64,000 bases of DNA from Lachnospiraceae bacterium (GTDB lineage: Bacteria; Bacillota; Clostridia; Lachnospirales; Lachnospiraceae): contig JAJXRY010000001.1 of the NCBI GenBank assembly GCA_021628825.1, positions 1,674,001-1,738,000 on the forward strand, written 5' to 3'. Numbering within the stretch: the stretch's first letter is position 1; every line of letters begins with the position of its first letter. The position numbers and the translations under genes were made by a program. Shown here piece after piece: positions 52,291 through 60,927 of the stretch. The notes beneath the pieces were generated by a model. That model made no database searches, was not told where the DNA came from, and worked only from the letters and a program-made list of their open reading frames with translations.

Positions 52291-53154
52291 ATGAAAAAAT
52301 CATTACTTGTAACACTCGCACTTTCTCTTGTACTTGTAGCAGCAGGCTGCTCCAAGACTACAGAGAATACAACAGAAGAAGTTGCTACCGAAGTAGAAGA
52401 TGCTACTGAAGCTGTTGAAGAAGACGCTACTGAAGCAGAAGATACTGCTGAAGCTGACACTGCTGAAGCTGAAGCAGAGGCTGACACCGAAAACGCTGCT
52501 ACTGCTGAAGGCGTTATGAGCTACGCAGATTATGTTGCTGCTGCTGTTGATACCGAAGTTTGTGTCGAAACTTATGTACAGGCTAAGCAGGCATGGTGGG
52601 AAGACAACGGTGTTGGACAGGCTACCTTCTACACCCAGAATCAGGACGGTGCTTTCTTCGTTTACAACCTTCCCTGCTCTCAGGAAGATTATGACAAGCT
52701 TGTTCCCGGAACCAAAATCAAAGTTACCGGTTTCAAGTCCGAGTGGTCCGGTGAAGTAGAAATCACTGATGCTACTTACGAAATCGAAGATACCGATACT
52801 TTCGTTGCTGATGCTAAGGATGTTACCGATTTACTTGGCAAGGACGAATTAATTGATTACCAGAACCAGTTCGTATCCTTCAAGGGTATGACCGTAGAAG
52901 CTGCTAACGATGCCGGTGATGCATTCCTTTACAAGTGGGATGGTTCCGGTACAGAAGGCGACGACTTATACTTCAATGTATCCCTTGACGGAAATACCTA
53001 CACCTTCACTGTTGAATCTTATCTGTGCGATAAGGACAGCGATGTTTACAAAGCAGTACAGAATCTCAAGGTTGGCGATGTTGTTGACATGGAAGGCTTC
53101 TTATACTGGTATGAAGGTGTTAACCCTCACATCACTTCTGTAAGCGTTCAGTAA
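52291..53154 (+). CDS. lipoprotein with acidic linker and OB-fold-like domain
   Basis: 287 residues, intact. Signal with lipobox VAAGC (Cys 20). Residues 25-75 are a Glu/Ala/Thr/Asp-rich low-complexity linker. The rest alternates strands: YVQAKQAWW, ATFYTQNQDGAFFVYN, GTKIKVTGFKSEWSGEVEI, VSFKGMTVEAAND, QNLKVGDVVDMEGFLYWY, close to an OB-fold with two repeated halves. Function is unknown, probably surface-exposed. It has a strong ribosome site and its own leader and terminator. Confidence 0.8.
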   Translation: MKKSLLVTLALSLVLVAAGCSKTTENTTEEVATEVEDATEAVEEDATEAEDTAEADTAEAEAEADTENAATAEGVMSYADYVAAAVDTEVCVETYVQAKQAWWEDNGVGQATFYTQNQDGAFFVYNLPCSQEDYDKLVPGTKIKVTGFKSEWSGEVEITDATYEIEDTDTFVADAKDVTDLLGKDELIDYQNQFVSFKGMTVEAANDAGDAFLYKWDGSGTEGDDLYFNVSLDGNTYTFTVESYLCDKDSDVYKAVQNLKVGDVVDMEGFLYWYEGVNPHITSVSVQ

Positions 53155-53190
53155 GTACCTGCAGATCAAATGTAATTAATTTGTAGATTT

Positions 53191-53228
53191 CCCCCGTACA
53201 TCGGTCGATGTACGGGGGTATTTTTCTG
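53191..53228 (+). terminator. intrinsic terminator
   Basis: An 11-bp stem, CCCCCGTACAT with its complement, followed by TATTTTT. It ends the lipoprotein transcript. Confidence 0.92.
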
Positions 53229-53231
53229 TAG

Positions 53232-53400
53232 AGTTTACGCGGTTGAGTTTACGCGGTTGAGTTTACGCGGTTGTGTTTACGCGGTTGAGTTTACGCGGTT
53301 GTGTTTACGCTGTTGGGTTTGTGCTGTTGAGTTTGTGCTGTTGGGTGTTTGTGCTGTTGGGTTTGTGCTGTTGAGTTTGTGCTGTTGGGTTTACTCTGTT
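53232..53400. repeat. 14-bp tandem array, about 12 units
   Basis: Units of the type GAGTTTACGCGGTT lie head to tail right after the terminator. The core changes along the array from ACGCGG on the left to GTGCTG on the right. No open frame of note. Confidence 0.9.
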
Positions 53401-53495
53401 GTGTCCAGAATTTTGTCCGCCCTCCACTCACGTTGTTGTCTTTTCCATTGTAGCTTTCTTATTTATGCTGGCTTCTATACTATGGTCTGATTTTT

Positions 53496-54294
53496 GGATA
53501 TATTCACTTCTTGAAGCTCCATTATGTCCAATTTCTCCCATAAACTCTATCACTTGTTTCTTGATTTTTCCCTTGATTTTTTGGATATATTTTCTGCTTT
53601 TTTGCTTCCTTATGTTCATTTTTTTCTCATCATGGACTCTTAGTTTTTCCTCCGACATGGCTTATTTTTTTGGACATTTTTCACTTCTTGAAGCTTCATT
53701 ATGTCCAATTTCTCCCATAAACTCTATCACTTGTCTCTTGATTTTTCGTGATTTTGGATATATTTCCTGCTTTTTTCTTCCTTATGTCCATTTTTCTCAT
53801 CATGGACTCTTAGTTTTCCTCCGACATGGCTTATTTTTGGACATTTTCACTTCTTGAAGCTCCATTATGTCCAATATCTCCCATAGACTCTATCTCTTGT
53901 TTCCTGATTTCCCTTGATTTTGGATATATTTCCTGCTTTTTTCTTCCTTATGTCCATTTTTTTCTCATCATGGACTCTTAGTTTTTCCTCCGACATGGCT
54001 TATTTTTTTGGACATTTTTCACTTCTTGAAGCTCCATTATGTCCAATATCTCTCATAGACTCTATCTCTTGTTTCCTAATTTCCCTTGATTTTGGATATA
54101 TTTCCTGCTTTTTCCTGATTTCCCTTGATTTTGGATATATTTCCTGCTTTTTCCTGATTTCCCTTGATTTTTGGATATATTTCCTGTTTTTTTACTTCTT
54201 TATGTCCATTTTTTTCTCATCATTGGCTCTCGGATTTCCTCCGACATGGCTTATTTTTTTGGACATATTCACTTCTTGAAGCTTCCTTATGTCC
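53496..54294. repeat. tandem array of about 167-250 bp units, each with a hairpin
   Basis: A 35-base element recurs five times (53496, 53672, 53839, 54010, 54261), spaced 176, 167, 171 and 251 bases. Within it GGACAT and ATGTCC flank CTTCTTGAAG, so each copy can form a hairpin. The rest of the unit is T-rich and conserved. The last interval is longer because a 39-base piece is itself tripled (about 54090-54185). On either strand the frames are broken by stops; on the minus strand KQVIEFMGEIGHNGASRSE-like pieces recur. I cannot decide between satellite DNA and a decayed repeat protein. Confidence 0.8.
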
Positions 54295-54469
54295 AATTTC
54301 TCTCATAAATCCTATTTTATGCCTCCTGATTCCCTTTTCCTTTGGACATATTTCTCACAATTACCTTGTTTATATCCAATTACTTGTCCCTATCTGAAAA
54401 TGATATGAAAAAAATGAAATGACATTCCTCCGCAATAACCCCATTTATAATTATTCTGTAAACAATTTG

Positions 54470-54620
54470 TAATAACCCTTCCATAATTTATTCTACAAAA
54501 TACTCTGTAATAACCCTTCCATAGCTTATTCTACAAAATACTCTGTAACGCCCCTGTCATAGCTTATTCTACAAAATACTCTGTAACGCTCTTTCATAGT
54601 TTATTCTATAAAGTACTCTG
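54470..54620. repeat. 38-bp tandem array made of the 3' end of the next gene
   Basis: Four units, ending inside the C-terminal codons of the gene at 54601-55382. The last unit includes the stop codon and codes for the last residues TEYFIE on the minus strand; the other three repeat this end downstream. Confidence 0.85.
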
Positions 54621-55382
54621 TAATAATCCTCTCAATCTTCTCCATACTCAATGGTCTTTCCCTGGTTTCATACGTTGTAATCAGATTAATATCTGGAACA
54701 ATATTATTTGTTGTATAAAGCTGAAGTTTGGAAAATGTATTTTTACAATAAACAGGATCATCCATTAAACCAAAATGCTCCCAATAAAAATACTCTCCTG
54801 TTTTCGGGTGCCGGATCGTAAAATCAGGATACAGTATAATATCATCCAGTGCCAACGTATCCTCATATCGAAAAGGAATCTTGTGAATGTAGAGACTTGA
54901 ATCTATCATCATTTCTGATTTTTGATCGAACCATATTTCCGGAGCATGATTTCAAAATCTTCTGCTCCGGATATTTATTATTTGTTTCATAAGAAGCCTG
55001 CATCCATTCTGATAACGATGAATCTACCGGTCGGAAATAATTTGATAGTAAATTTTTGATATTCCTTATTACTCAAAAGCTTTTCTGCCAATCCATCATT
55101 CGCAACACAATGTTTTAAATACAGCTCTATTGCTTCCTTTTCTCTCTTTTTATCCTCTAGAAGTGCTGACATATATTTCTTAACGGCAAGCTGTTCTGCT
55201 AATTTCCGCTGCTTCTTTGGAATATAAAGCTGCATATTATCTTTGTGACGATACCACTTATAATACCCTTTATTGTTTACACAATTGAGACTCCCTTCCG
55301 GACATTCTCCTAATTTCAGCTGCAACTCGGTAATTTCTTCCTTTAATTTTTGATTTTTATTTTTCATTCCTTCGTATGACAT
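54601..55382 (-). CDS. putative PD-(D/E)XK nuclease-like protein (two frameshifts)
   Basis: Two long frames join through 75 bases when A5 runs near 55055 and 54930 lose one base. About 261 residues. The N-terminal part is helical and basic with CVNNKGYYKWYRHKDN and YIPKKQRKLAEQLA. The C-terminal domain has VRSKSEMMID, IPFRYED, IILYPDFTIRHPKTGEYFYWEHFG and LITTYETRERPLS. The pattern S-E, then Y-P-D-F and W-E-H, is what a PD-(D/E)XK nuclease would show. I recall close Firmicutes homologues only as hypothetical. Start at 55382 has AAAGGGAG upstream. Confidence 0.65.
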
Positions 55383-55462
55383 AATACTCCCTTTATGATG
55401 TATATTTTTTTAATATAGATATTTTTGAACATGAACGATTCATATTTTTATGTCTGAATAAT

Positions 55463-55678
55463 ATGATGATATCCGGATCAAAAAGGTCAAAAAAAGTTAT
55501 TCGCACTTGCGCGATAAGACTTTTTGAACTTGGGACCCGCCAAACATGAGAAAGTAGCGATTTACGTAGTAAATCAGCGGATTTCGAATGTTTGAGAATT
55601 GTGGGAGCGGCTTCGCAGTGGAGCAATTCATGGATATCAATCTAAGGACAAAATACCTTTTGACCCCAACATCATAAT
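55463..55678. other. second structured intergenic element, about 215 bp
   Basis: Imperfect inverted ends: ATGATATCCGGATCAAAA on the left and, reversed, ATGATGTTGGGGTCAAAA on the right. Inside are nested hairpins: CAAACAT/ATGTTTG enclosing GATTTAC-GTA-GTAAATC, and GAATTG/CAATTC enclosing GCG-GCTT-CGC. It is not coding on either strand. Candidates are a MITE-like element or a non-coding RNA. The rest of the 55383-56296 gap is AT-rich with 12-base repeats at 55863-55915. Confidence 0.6.
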
Positions 55679-56182
55679 ATTAGTACTTTAATGGATGTGA
55701 TTTAAAAAGTTGATATATCGCTGCTTTCTTTTTTGATATAGCTATACCGGGAAATTTGGCAATAATTGTTTATTGTAGAATTAAAATGGTCCTTCCATAT
55801 CATTTTAAATATTTCAATATAGTTATAATTAACTTGATATAAGTCCAATCATTAGGATACAGATATCATTGCAGATATTATTGTAAATATTATTGCAAAT
55901 ATCATTACAGGTATGATTGTTTCGATATACTTCTAATATCTCAATATGGTTCTGATCATTTTGTGGAATTTTTGAGTTCGAATTTTTCTGACAGAGTTCT
56001 CTATCTGATTTCAAATATAAATAGATGCCACAGAAATTACTTATTTTTATATAAAAACATAACACGAAAAATCATATAGATGCAATACATTTTTCTTTCT
56101 ATGGTCAACTTTTTGTATGATCAACTTTTGAGAATGCTCTGCCGCATAAGAATATTCACAAATTGTTAAATTAATGTTGATG

Positions 56183-56204
56183 TTGACATTTACCTAAGGT
56201 CAAC
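56183..56204 (+). promoter_or_regulatory. MerR-type motif upstream of acetyltransferase
   Basis: TTGACATTTACCTAAGG followed by TCAAC, with GTTGAC/GTCAAC as a dyad. It matches the motif before the MerR and ABC exporter genes. A proper -10 box at 19 bases is not visible here. Confidence 0.4.
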
Positions 56205-56296
56205 TTAAAAAAATCTGTTATGATATAAAAATCTTATGATATACTAATGCCATCTTATATCATTGAAATTATATAATCAGAAGGGAATTATCACTC

Positions 56297-56845
56297 ATGC
56301 TGACATGCAAACGTCTGATTTTTAAGAAAAATGGACTTTTAGAAGATGCCGAAAGTTTATTTGAATATGCCAGGGATCCCGATGTGGGACCGATTGCCGG
56401 GTGGCCTGCTCATCAAAGCATCGAAGAAAGTCGTAACGTAATTGAGCAGGTATTTCATGGTCCGGAATGTTATGCCGTCTGCGAAAAAGGAAATAATATT
56501 GCTATCGGTGCGGTTGAATTAATGCTCAACGGGCACACCGACATGACCGATCGTGATGACGAATGTGAGCTAGGCTACTGGCTGGGTAAGCCCTTCTGGG
56601 GACGAGGTTATATGCCGGAGGCTGCCAGAGAGCTTCTTCGAAGAGGATTTGAGGAGCTTGGCATGACAACAATCTGGTGCGGTTACTATGAGGGAAACCA
56701 GAAGTCAAAAAGAGTACAGGAAAAGCTTGGCTTTGAGTACCATCATACCTGTGATGCCGTTCCTGTACCTTTACTAAATGAGACCCGGATTGGTCATACA
56801 AACATTATGACAAAAGAAATGTGGGAAAGCATCCAATCCACTTAG
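56297..56845 (+). CDS. GNAT acetyltransferase, RimJ/RimL type
   Basis: Intact, 182 residues. The beginning TCKRLIFKKNGLLEDAESLFEYARDP, the acetyl-CoA loop YWLGKPFWGRGYMPEAARELL (R/Q-x-x-G-x-G/A region as WGRGYM) and RVQEKLGFEYHH near the end are typical. Related proteins acetylate protein N-termini or small amines; substrate unknown. Ribosome site AGAAGGG at a normal distance. Confidence 0.85.
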   Translation: MLTCKRLIFKKNGLLEDAESLFEYARDPDVGPIAGWPAHQSIEESRNVIEQVFHGPECYAVCEKGNNIAIGAVELMLNGHTDMTDRDDECELGYWLGKPFWGRGYMPEAARELLRRGFEELGMTTIWCGYYEGNQKSKRVQEKLGFEYHHTCDAVPVPLLNETRIGHTNIMTKEMWESIQST

Positions 56846-56859
56846 AAAATTTGCGGGCA

Positions 56860-56902
56860 TGAAAAAATGGCAGGCAGTCTCGTTATAAGACTACCTGCCT
56901 GT
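56860..56902 (-). terminator. intrinsic terminator, usable on minus strand
   Basis: GGCAGG-AGTCT with AGACT-CCTGCC, one bulge, followed by six T on the minus strand. It lies between the two convergent acetyltransferase genes. Confidence 0.75.
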
Positions 56903-56911
56903 TGTCTATCC

Positions 56912-57447
56912 CTATATAGTTTTTCTGTATCTTGTCAGTCCGGCGAACTGGAATATTACAAATTCTTTTTCCATATACCCACATGTAAATGGGAAGAAAT
57001 CAATTTTTTTGTACCTGTATGTACAAAAATCAAACGATTCATACCATTTTCTTAATACCTTATTTTCTTCCACAATACTGATGTTAATCTTATTACAATT
57101 TAATTCTTTTCGCAATCTTAAAAAGCATGATTTAAAAAGTTCTTCTCCAATTCCTCGATGTCTATATGCCGGTATTACCGATAAATTATTCAACTCACAC
57201 TCTTTGTTATCCTGCACAGATAGAGAATAATATCCCACGATATCCTCTTTGTCATAAAAAAAGCATACATCGGTCTATGCTCTTCAAGTAAATGATACTT
57301 TAATCTATCTTCTGTTGTTGCAAACGCAGTGAATCCAGGGGCGTTTGCAACAGTAAAGCCAAATTCATCTGCAACTGTGGCAAAGCTATCTCGGATTACT
57401 TTTTACACATTCAGAAACATCTTTTTTTCATTCACTTCCCTGATCAT
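56912..57447 (-). CDS. GNAT acetyltransferase (frameshifted)
   Basis: Start at 57447 (MIREVNEKDV after correction) with GGAGGTA upstream. About 178 residues. The acetyl-CoA site is NLSVIPAYRHRGIGEELFK. N-terminal pieces FATVADEFGFTVANAPGFTAF and KYHLLEEHRPMYAFF are in other frames, broken at A/T runs near 57430, 57405 and 57262. The end NKVLRKWYESFDF is normal. Substrate unknown. Confidence 0.8.
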
Positions 57448-57672
57448 AATATGTACCTCCGAATTTGAATTTATTACACTTAGTCTTCAATAATCCATCT
57501 TTTTTTCTTGAATTTCCGTACTTTTTATCCACACTTCCCTGCTTTCACAGGCTCTGCTATAAACAACTTTCAAAAAAATTGCCCAAAATATAAGGAATCC
57601 TATTCCTTTTTGATGTAAAAATTAAGTCACCACAACAAAACTGTACTAAACAAAAAAAGAGGAGGATTCCCT

Positions 57673-57777
57673 GTGGTTAAGTTTTACAACAAAGACTTAT
57701 CAAATGAAACGGGAAATTTTATCTTTTTTTCAAATAAGGAAAAACTGCTGCTATTATTTGTAAATGGAGATTTATGA
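57673..57777 (+). CDS. possible 34-residue small protein
   Basis: GTG start seven bases behind a strong GAGGAGG. It runs MVKFYNKDLSNETGN to LLFVNGDL. The strong ribosome site is the main evidence; the frame is short and could be a remnant. The rest of the 57448-57797 gap is AT-rich with a small hairpin near 57590-57615. Confidence 0.3.
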   Translation: MVKFYNKDLSNETGNFIFFSNKEKLLLLFVNGDL

Positions 57778-57797
57778 TCCTTCTGAAATTCTTTTTC

Positions 57798-58792
57798 CTA
57801 TTGATGACTGTATTTTACTGTTTTTACAACTGTCTCAATGCAATCAATTGTTAACGCGAAAATGATGATTGCAAGAAATACCATGTTAAAGTGTATAAAA
57901 ACCTGCGAAATAACTTCTGCATCTTTTCCGAACAAATGCTCAATACCATCGAAAAAATCTTGATTCATAACCTTATCATTTAACAACCAGGTGGTGGTTA
58001 ATGCACCATCAATAATATTGGTGATCATGGTAGTAAGCATCACTCTTTTGGTATAGCTGCCATCAATAAGTCTCACACTGTCCTTTGCAACACCCAGAAT
58101 TCCAAATGCAAGAATCAGATACCATGTTTGTCTGATGTATTCCAGATTAAAAAGCGGTTCATACACATCGACCCCGTTTTTCACAAATGCAATGCATAAA
58201 ATCTGTGGACATACAAGAAATACAATTGTAAAGATAACCGAGAAAAAATAATGCCAACAATCGCATCTGCTTTCGAAATTCGATTCCGCTTCTGTGGAAC
58301 AGGCGGCAAATTATCTATTCCGTCATTTAACCCATCCACCTTGATTCCTTTTTTATAAAAGAATGCAAACAGCAATGTCACAAATGCAAATCCTGTCAAT
58401 ATACCGCCCAAAATTCCGCCAATAGTATTATAGATAGCTATATACCAGATCGTATGCGATGTTAATGCTGCCATAATTTGAGCAAGCAGCATTCCCCCAC
58501 TGACGCAGGCTGTCACAATTTTCAGTACATACACATATAAACTGTAATATGGCTGTCCAATCAGACAATCCTGTGTTTCACCCTTATATTTCGAAGAAAG
58601 CTCAGCCGGAGTTCCCAGTTCCGTCAGGACAACCTTGATATCACGCTCAGTTGGAGTAACATCCCCGCAGCGTTCCTCCAGCATATCTTGTATGATTGTC
58701 TCTAATTCCGCTGCCACATCCTTTTTCATGGCAGATTTCATATGTTTCGTAACTGCATAAATATATCTGTCGATCAAATCACTTTTTACCAT
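57798..58792 (-). CDS. HAAS-domain membrane protein, PadR partner (one frameshift)
   Basis: About 331 residues. The first 75 residues are a HAAS domain (DRYIYAVTKHMKSAMKKDVAAELETIIQDML, LTELGTPAELSSKY). HAAS proteins occur with PadR regulators. Six or so membrane helices follow. A T6 run near 58245 must lose one base to join IIFSVIFTIVF. The start overlaps nothing: the ATG is one base after the PadR stop. Probably responds to cell-envelope signals, by analogy. Confidence 0.8.
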
Positions 58793-59131
58793 TTATTCTT
58801 CCTCCATAAACGCATTGACTGACTGGGAAAAACCTTTTCCCAGTGTGCCTTTTATTTTCTTATAAACCAGCTTCCCGTCTTCCGTGATGATATAATATTT
58901 TCTCGGCTTCGCTGCGTCAGTTTCCCATTCACTTTTTAGCAGCCCCTGACTCTCCAGTCTTCTCAGTAAAGGATATAATGTGTTGCCTTCTATCGGAATA
59001 CCTTTTCCCTCTAATTCCTTTACCAGTGAATATCCATACATTGGTTTATTCAGTTGTGCCAACACTACCATGATGAGTGTTCCTCTTCGGAATTCCAAAA
59101 TTAATCCTGAAACAATTTCATCACAATTCAC
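58793..59131 (-). CDS. PadR-family transcriptional regulator
   Basis: Intact, 112 residues. Winged helix with LIMVVLAQLNKPMYGYSLVKEL, the wing region EGNTLYPLLRRLESQGLL, and AKPRKYYIITEDGK. PadR proteins repress nearby membrane-stress genes and often their own operon. It is upstream of the HAAS gene by zero bases. Confidence 0.92.
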   Translation of the reverse strand: MNCDEIVSGLILEFRRGTLIMVVLAQLNKPMYGYSLVKELEGKGIPIEGNTLYPLLRRLESQGLLKSEWETDAAKPRKYYIITEDGKLVYKKIKGTLGKGFSQSVNAFMEEE

Positions 59132-59216
59132 CCTATTTCCTCCTTCAAATCATCGTTTCTTAAAATGCAATATTAATCACACAGTATTGTGTGTCGCACA
59201 CTATTATTTTTAATAT

Positions 59217-59245
59217 AGTATACTGTGTATCATACATTATGTCAA
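59217..59245 (-). promoter_or_regulatory. promoter and operator-like dyads of the PadR operon
   Basis: TTGACA and TATACT with a 17-base spacer. TGTATGATACA within the spacer and a CACACAATACTGTGTG dyad downstream (59179-59194) are possible PadR sites. Confidence 0.65.
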
Positions 59246-59374
59246 GAATGGTTCTTGGAAATCTTATGACAGAATGGCTCCTGCAATTCTTGTGGCAGAA
59301 TGATTTCTGCAAAGTTTATGACAGAATGGTTCCTGGAAATCTTATGACAGAATGGTTCTGGGAAATCTCATGGC
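59245..59374. repeat. 26-bp tandem array, five units
   Basis: Units such as AGAATGGTTC followed by 16 more bases, head to tail, abut the -35 box of the PadR promoter. No distinct spacers, so it is not CRISPR. Confidence 0.8.
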
Positions 59375-59420
59375 CGCTGATCACGCCAGAAACGGAGTTG
59401 GTGAGAATTATTTCGTAAAA

Positions 59421-59463
59421 ACAAAAAGCTGCGCCACAGCCCAGCCAGGCTATCGCGCAGCGT
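59421..59463 (-). terminator. intrinsic terminator after rsmH
   Basis: On the minus strand GCTGCGC and GCGCAGC flank an inner AGCC/GGCT stem and are followed by TTTTTGTTTTT. Confidence 0.8.
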
Positions 59464-59541
59464 AGTTTACCTCATGTGGTTACTTCGCCATATAAAATTA
59501 CTATTCTGTATGAATAAATGATTGTACTGTTACCAGATAAT

Positions 59542-60841
59542 TTACCGCCCTGCACGGACTGCCCAGCGCATCTTGGTGGAGCGGGCACGGCCGTTCTGAC
59601 GGCATTCTTCCGCAGTGGGACGGATGACATCCGTTGCAATCTCTTCAAAAATTCCTTCCCGATAGTACTGCTGGAATGCCTTTTTTACCAGACGGTCTTC
59701 TCCGGAATGGAACGTAAGAATTGCTACTCTTCCCCCATCCGCCAATGCCTCCGGAAGCGCATTCAGAAACGCCTCCAGAACTTCAAATTCACTGTTCACA
59801 TCAATACGCAGTGCCTGAAATACACGTTGACAGGTCTTCTTTAAAATATCCTTCTTTTCTTTATTCTCCGGAAGAAAACACAATGCACGTTCAATAGCCT
59901 CATGTAATGCCGTTGTGGTATCCATGCTTCCTCCCTTTTTTTGAACGTTTTTGCAGATCTCGGATGCAATCTGCTCCGCATAGGGTTCATCGGAATTTTT
60001 CCACCAGCATTCCGATCAGTTCCTCCCTGTTAAGCTCCCTAAGTCTCTGTGAAGCCGGAATCCCGTGCTGCGGATCAAGACGCAGGTCAAGCGGCCCGTC
60101 TGCTTTATAGGAAAAGCCTCTTTTCGGATCATCAATCTGCATGGAGGACACACCAAGATCCGCCAGCATGAAGTCAAACGGACCATATTCCTTGGCTACC
60201 GTTTCCAGATTGGCAAAGTTCTGTTGAAGAATCGTAAGGATTTCTTCTCCATATCCTGCTTTTTGAAGCCGTTCTCCGGTCTTTACAATTTCGATGGGAT
60301 CAACATCAAGTGCATACAGATGCCCCTCCGGAGCTTTCCTTCTGAACACTTCCTCTGAATTATTCTCCGAGTTGTCCGCCGGATTATCCCTTAAATTGTC
60401 CCCTGGATTTTCCGCTGAATTATCCCTTGAATTGTCCCCTGGATTGTCCGCCGGATTATCCGTTGGATTGTCCTCTGGATTGTCCGCTGGATTGTCCCAT
60501 GAATCATCCTTTGTCTGAGCGTCATCCTTTATATAGACTTCATCTGTCAGCTCTGATGCCCCTGACATCTCTGTCAGTTTTTCCAGCATCTTCCGGGTGT
60601 GTCCGCCGTAGCCAAGTGTTGCATCCAGTCCCCTTTGTCCCGGACGGATCTGTAAGAAGTCCAGGATCTCCTTTACCATGATGGGAATATGCATTCCTGC
60701 GGGAGTACTACCCTTCTCAATTACCCTTGCTACTGTATCGGCATATTTCTCAGGATCATGCTCTTTATACTTTTCTTCAAATGTTCTGGGATGTGTTCCC
60801 TTATAACGCACGCGGCGCTTATGTGTTGTTTCTTCTGGCAT
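59542..60841 (-). CDS. rsmH: RsmH-type 16S rRNA m4C1402 methyltransferase with repeat insert
   Basis: N4-methylates C1402 of 16S rRNA. About 430 residues, against 310 usual. A basic N-terminal extension (KRRVRYKGTHPRTFEEKYKE) precedes HIPIMVKEILDFL. Motif I is LDATLGYGGHT, then an insert of about 65 residues with a DNP-x tandem repeat (x 12), then LYALDVDP (motif II). LADLGVSSMQID, LRLD and the end GRVAILTFHSGEDRLVK are conserved. An A5 run near 59997 must lose one base. It is not in a dcw cluster, so it may be a second copy of RsmH. Confidence 0.85.
60363..60512. repeat. 12-bp tandem repeat in rsmH
   Basis: About 12 units of 12 bases coding DNPA, DNPE, DNPT, DNSR and so on. The period keeps frame. 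Confidence 0.88.
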
Positions 60842-60927
60842 TTTGACCTCTGTTTCCGTGCAATCTGCAGCTTGCGGTTACTCTCTGAACCGTTACTATT
60901 TTAGCACGAAAGGTAAGGCTCTATCAA

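Noticed and set aside
53232..53400. CRISPR array candidate (regular short repeats)
   Set aside because: Units are directly adjacent without spacers, and no cas gene is in the window.
53914..54279. Hydrophobic plus-strand protein in the satellite array
   Set aside because: The frame is a by-product of T-rich repeats, has no ribosome site, and changes frame from unit to unit.
55829..56065. 78-residue minus-strand protein with NDICNNI repeats
   Set aside because: AT-rich, built from 12-base repeats, no ribosome site and no family resemblance.
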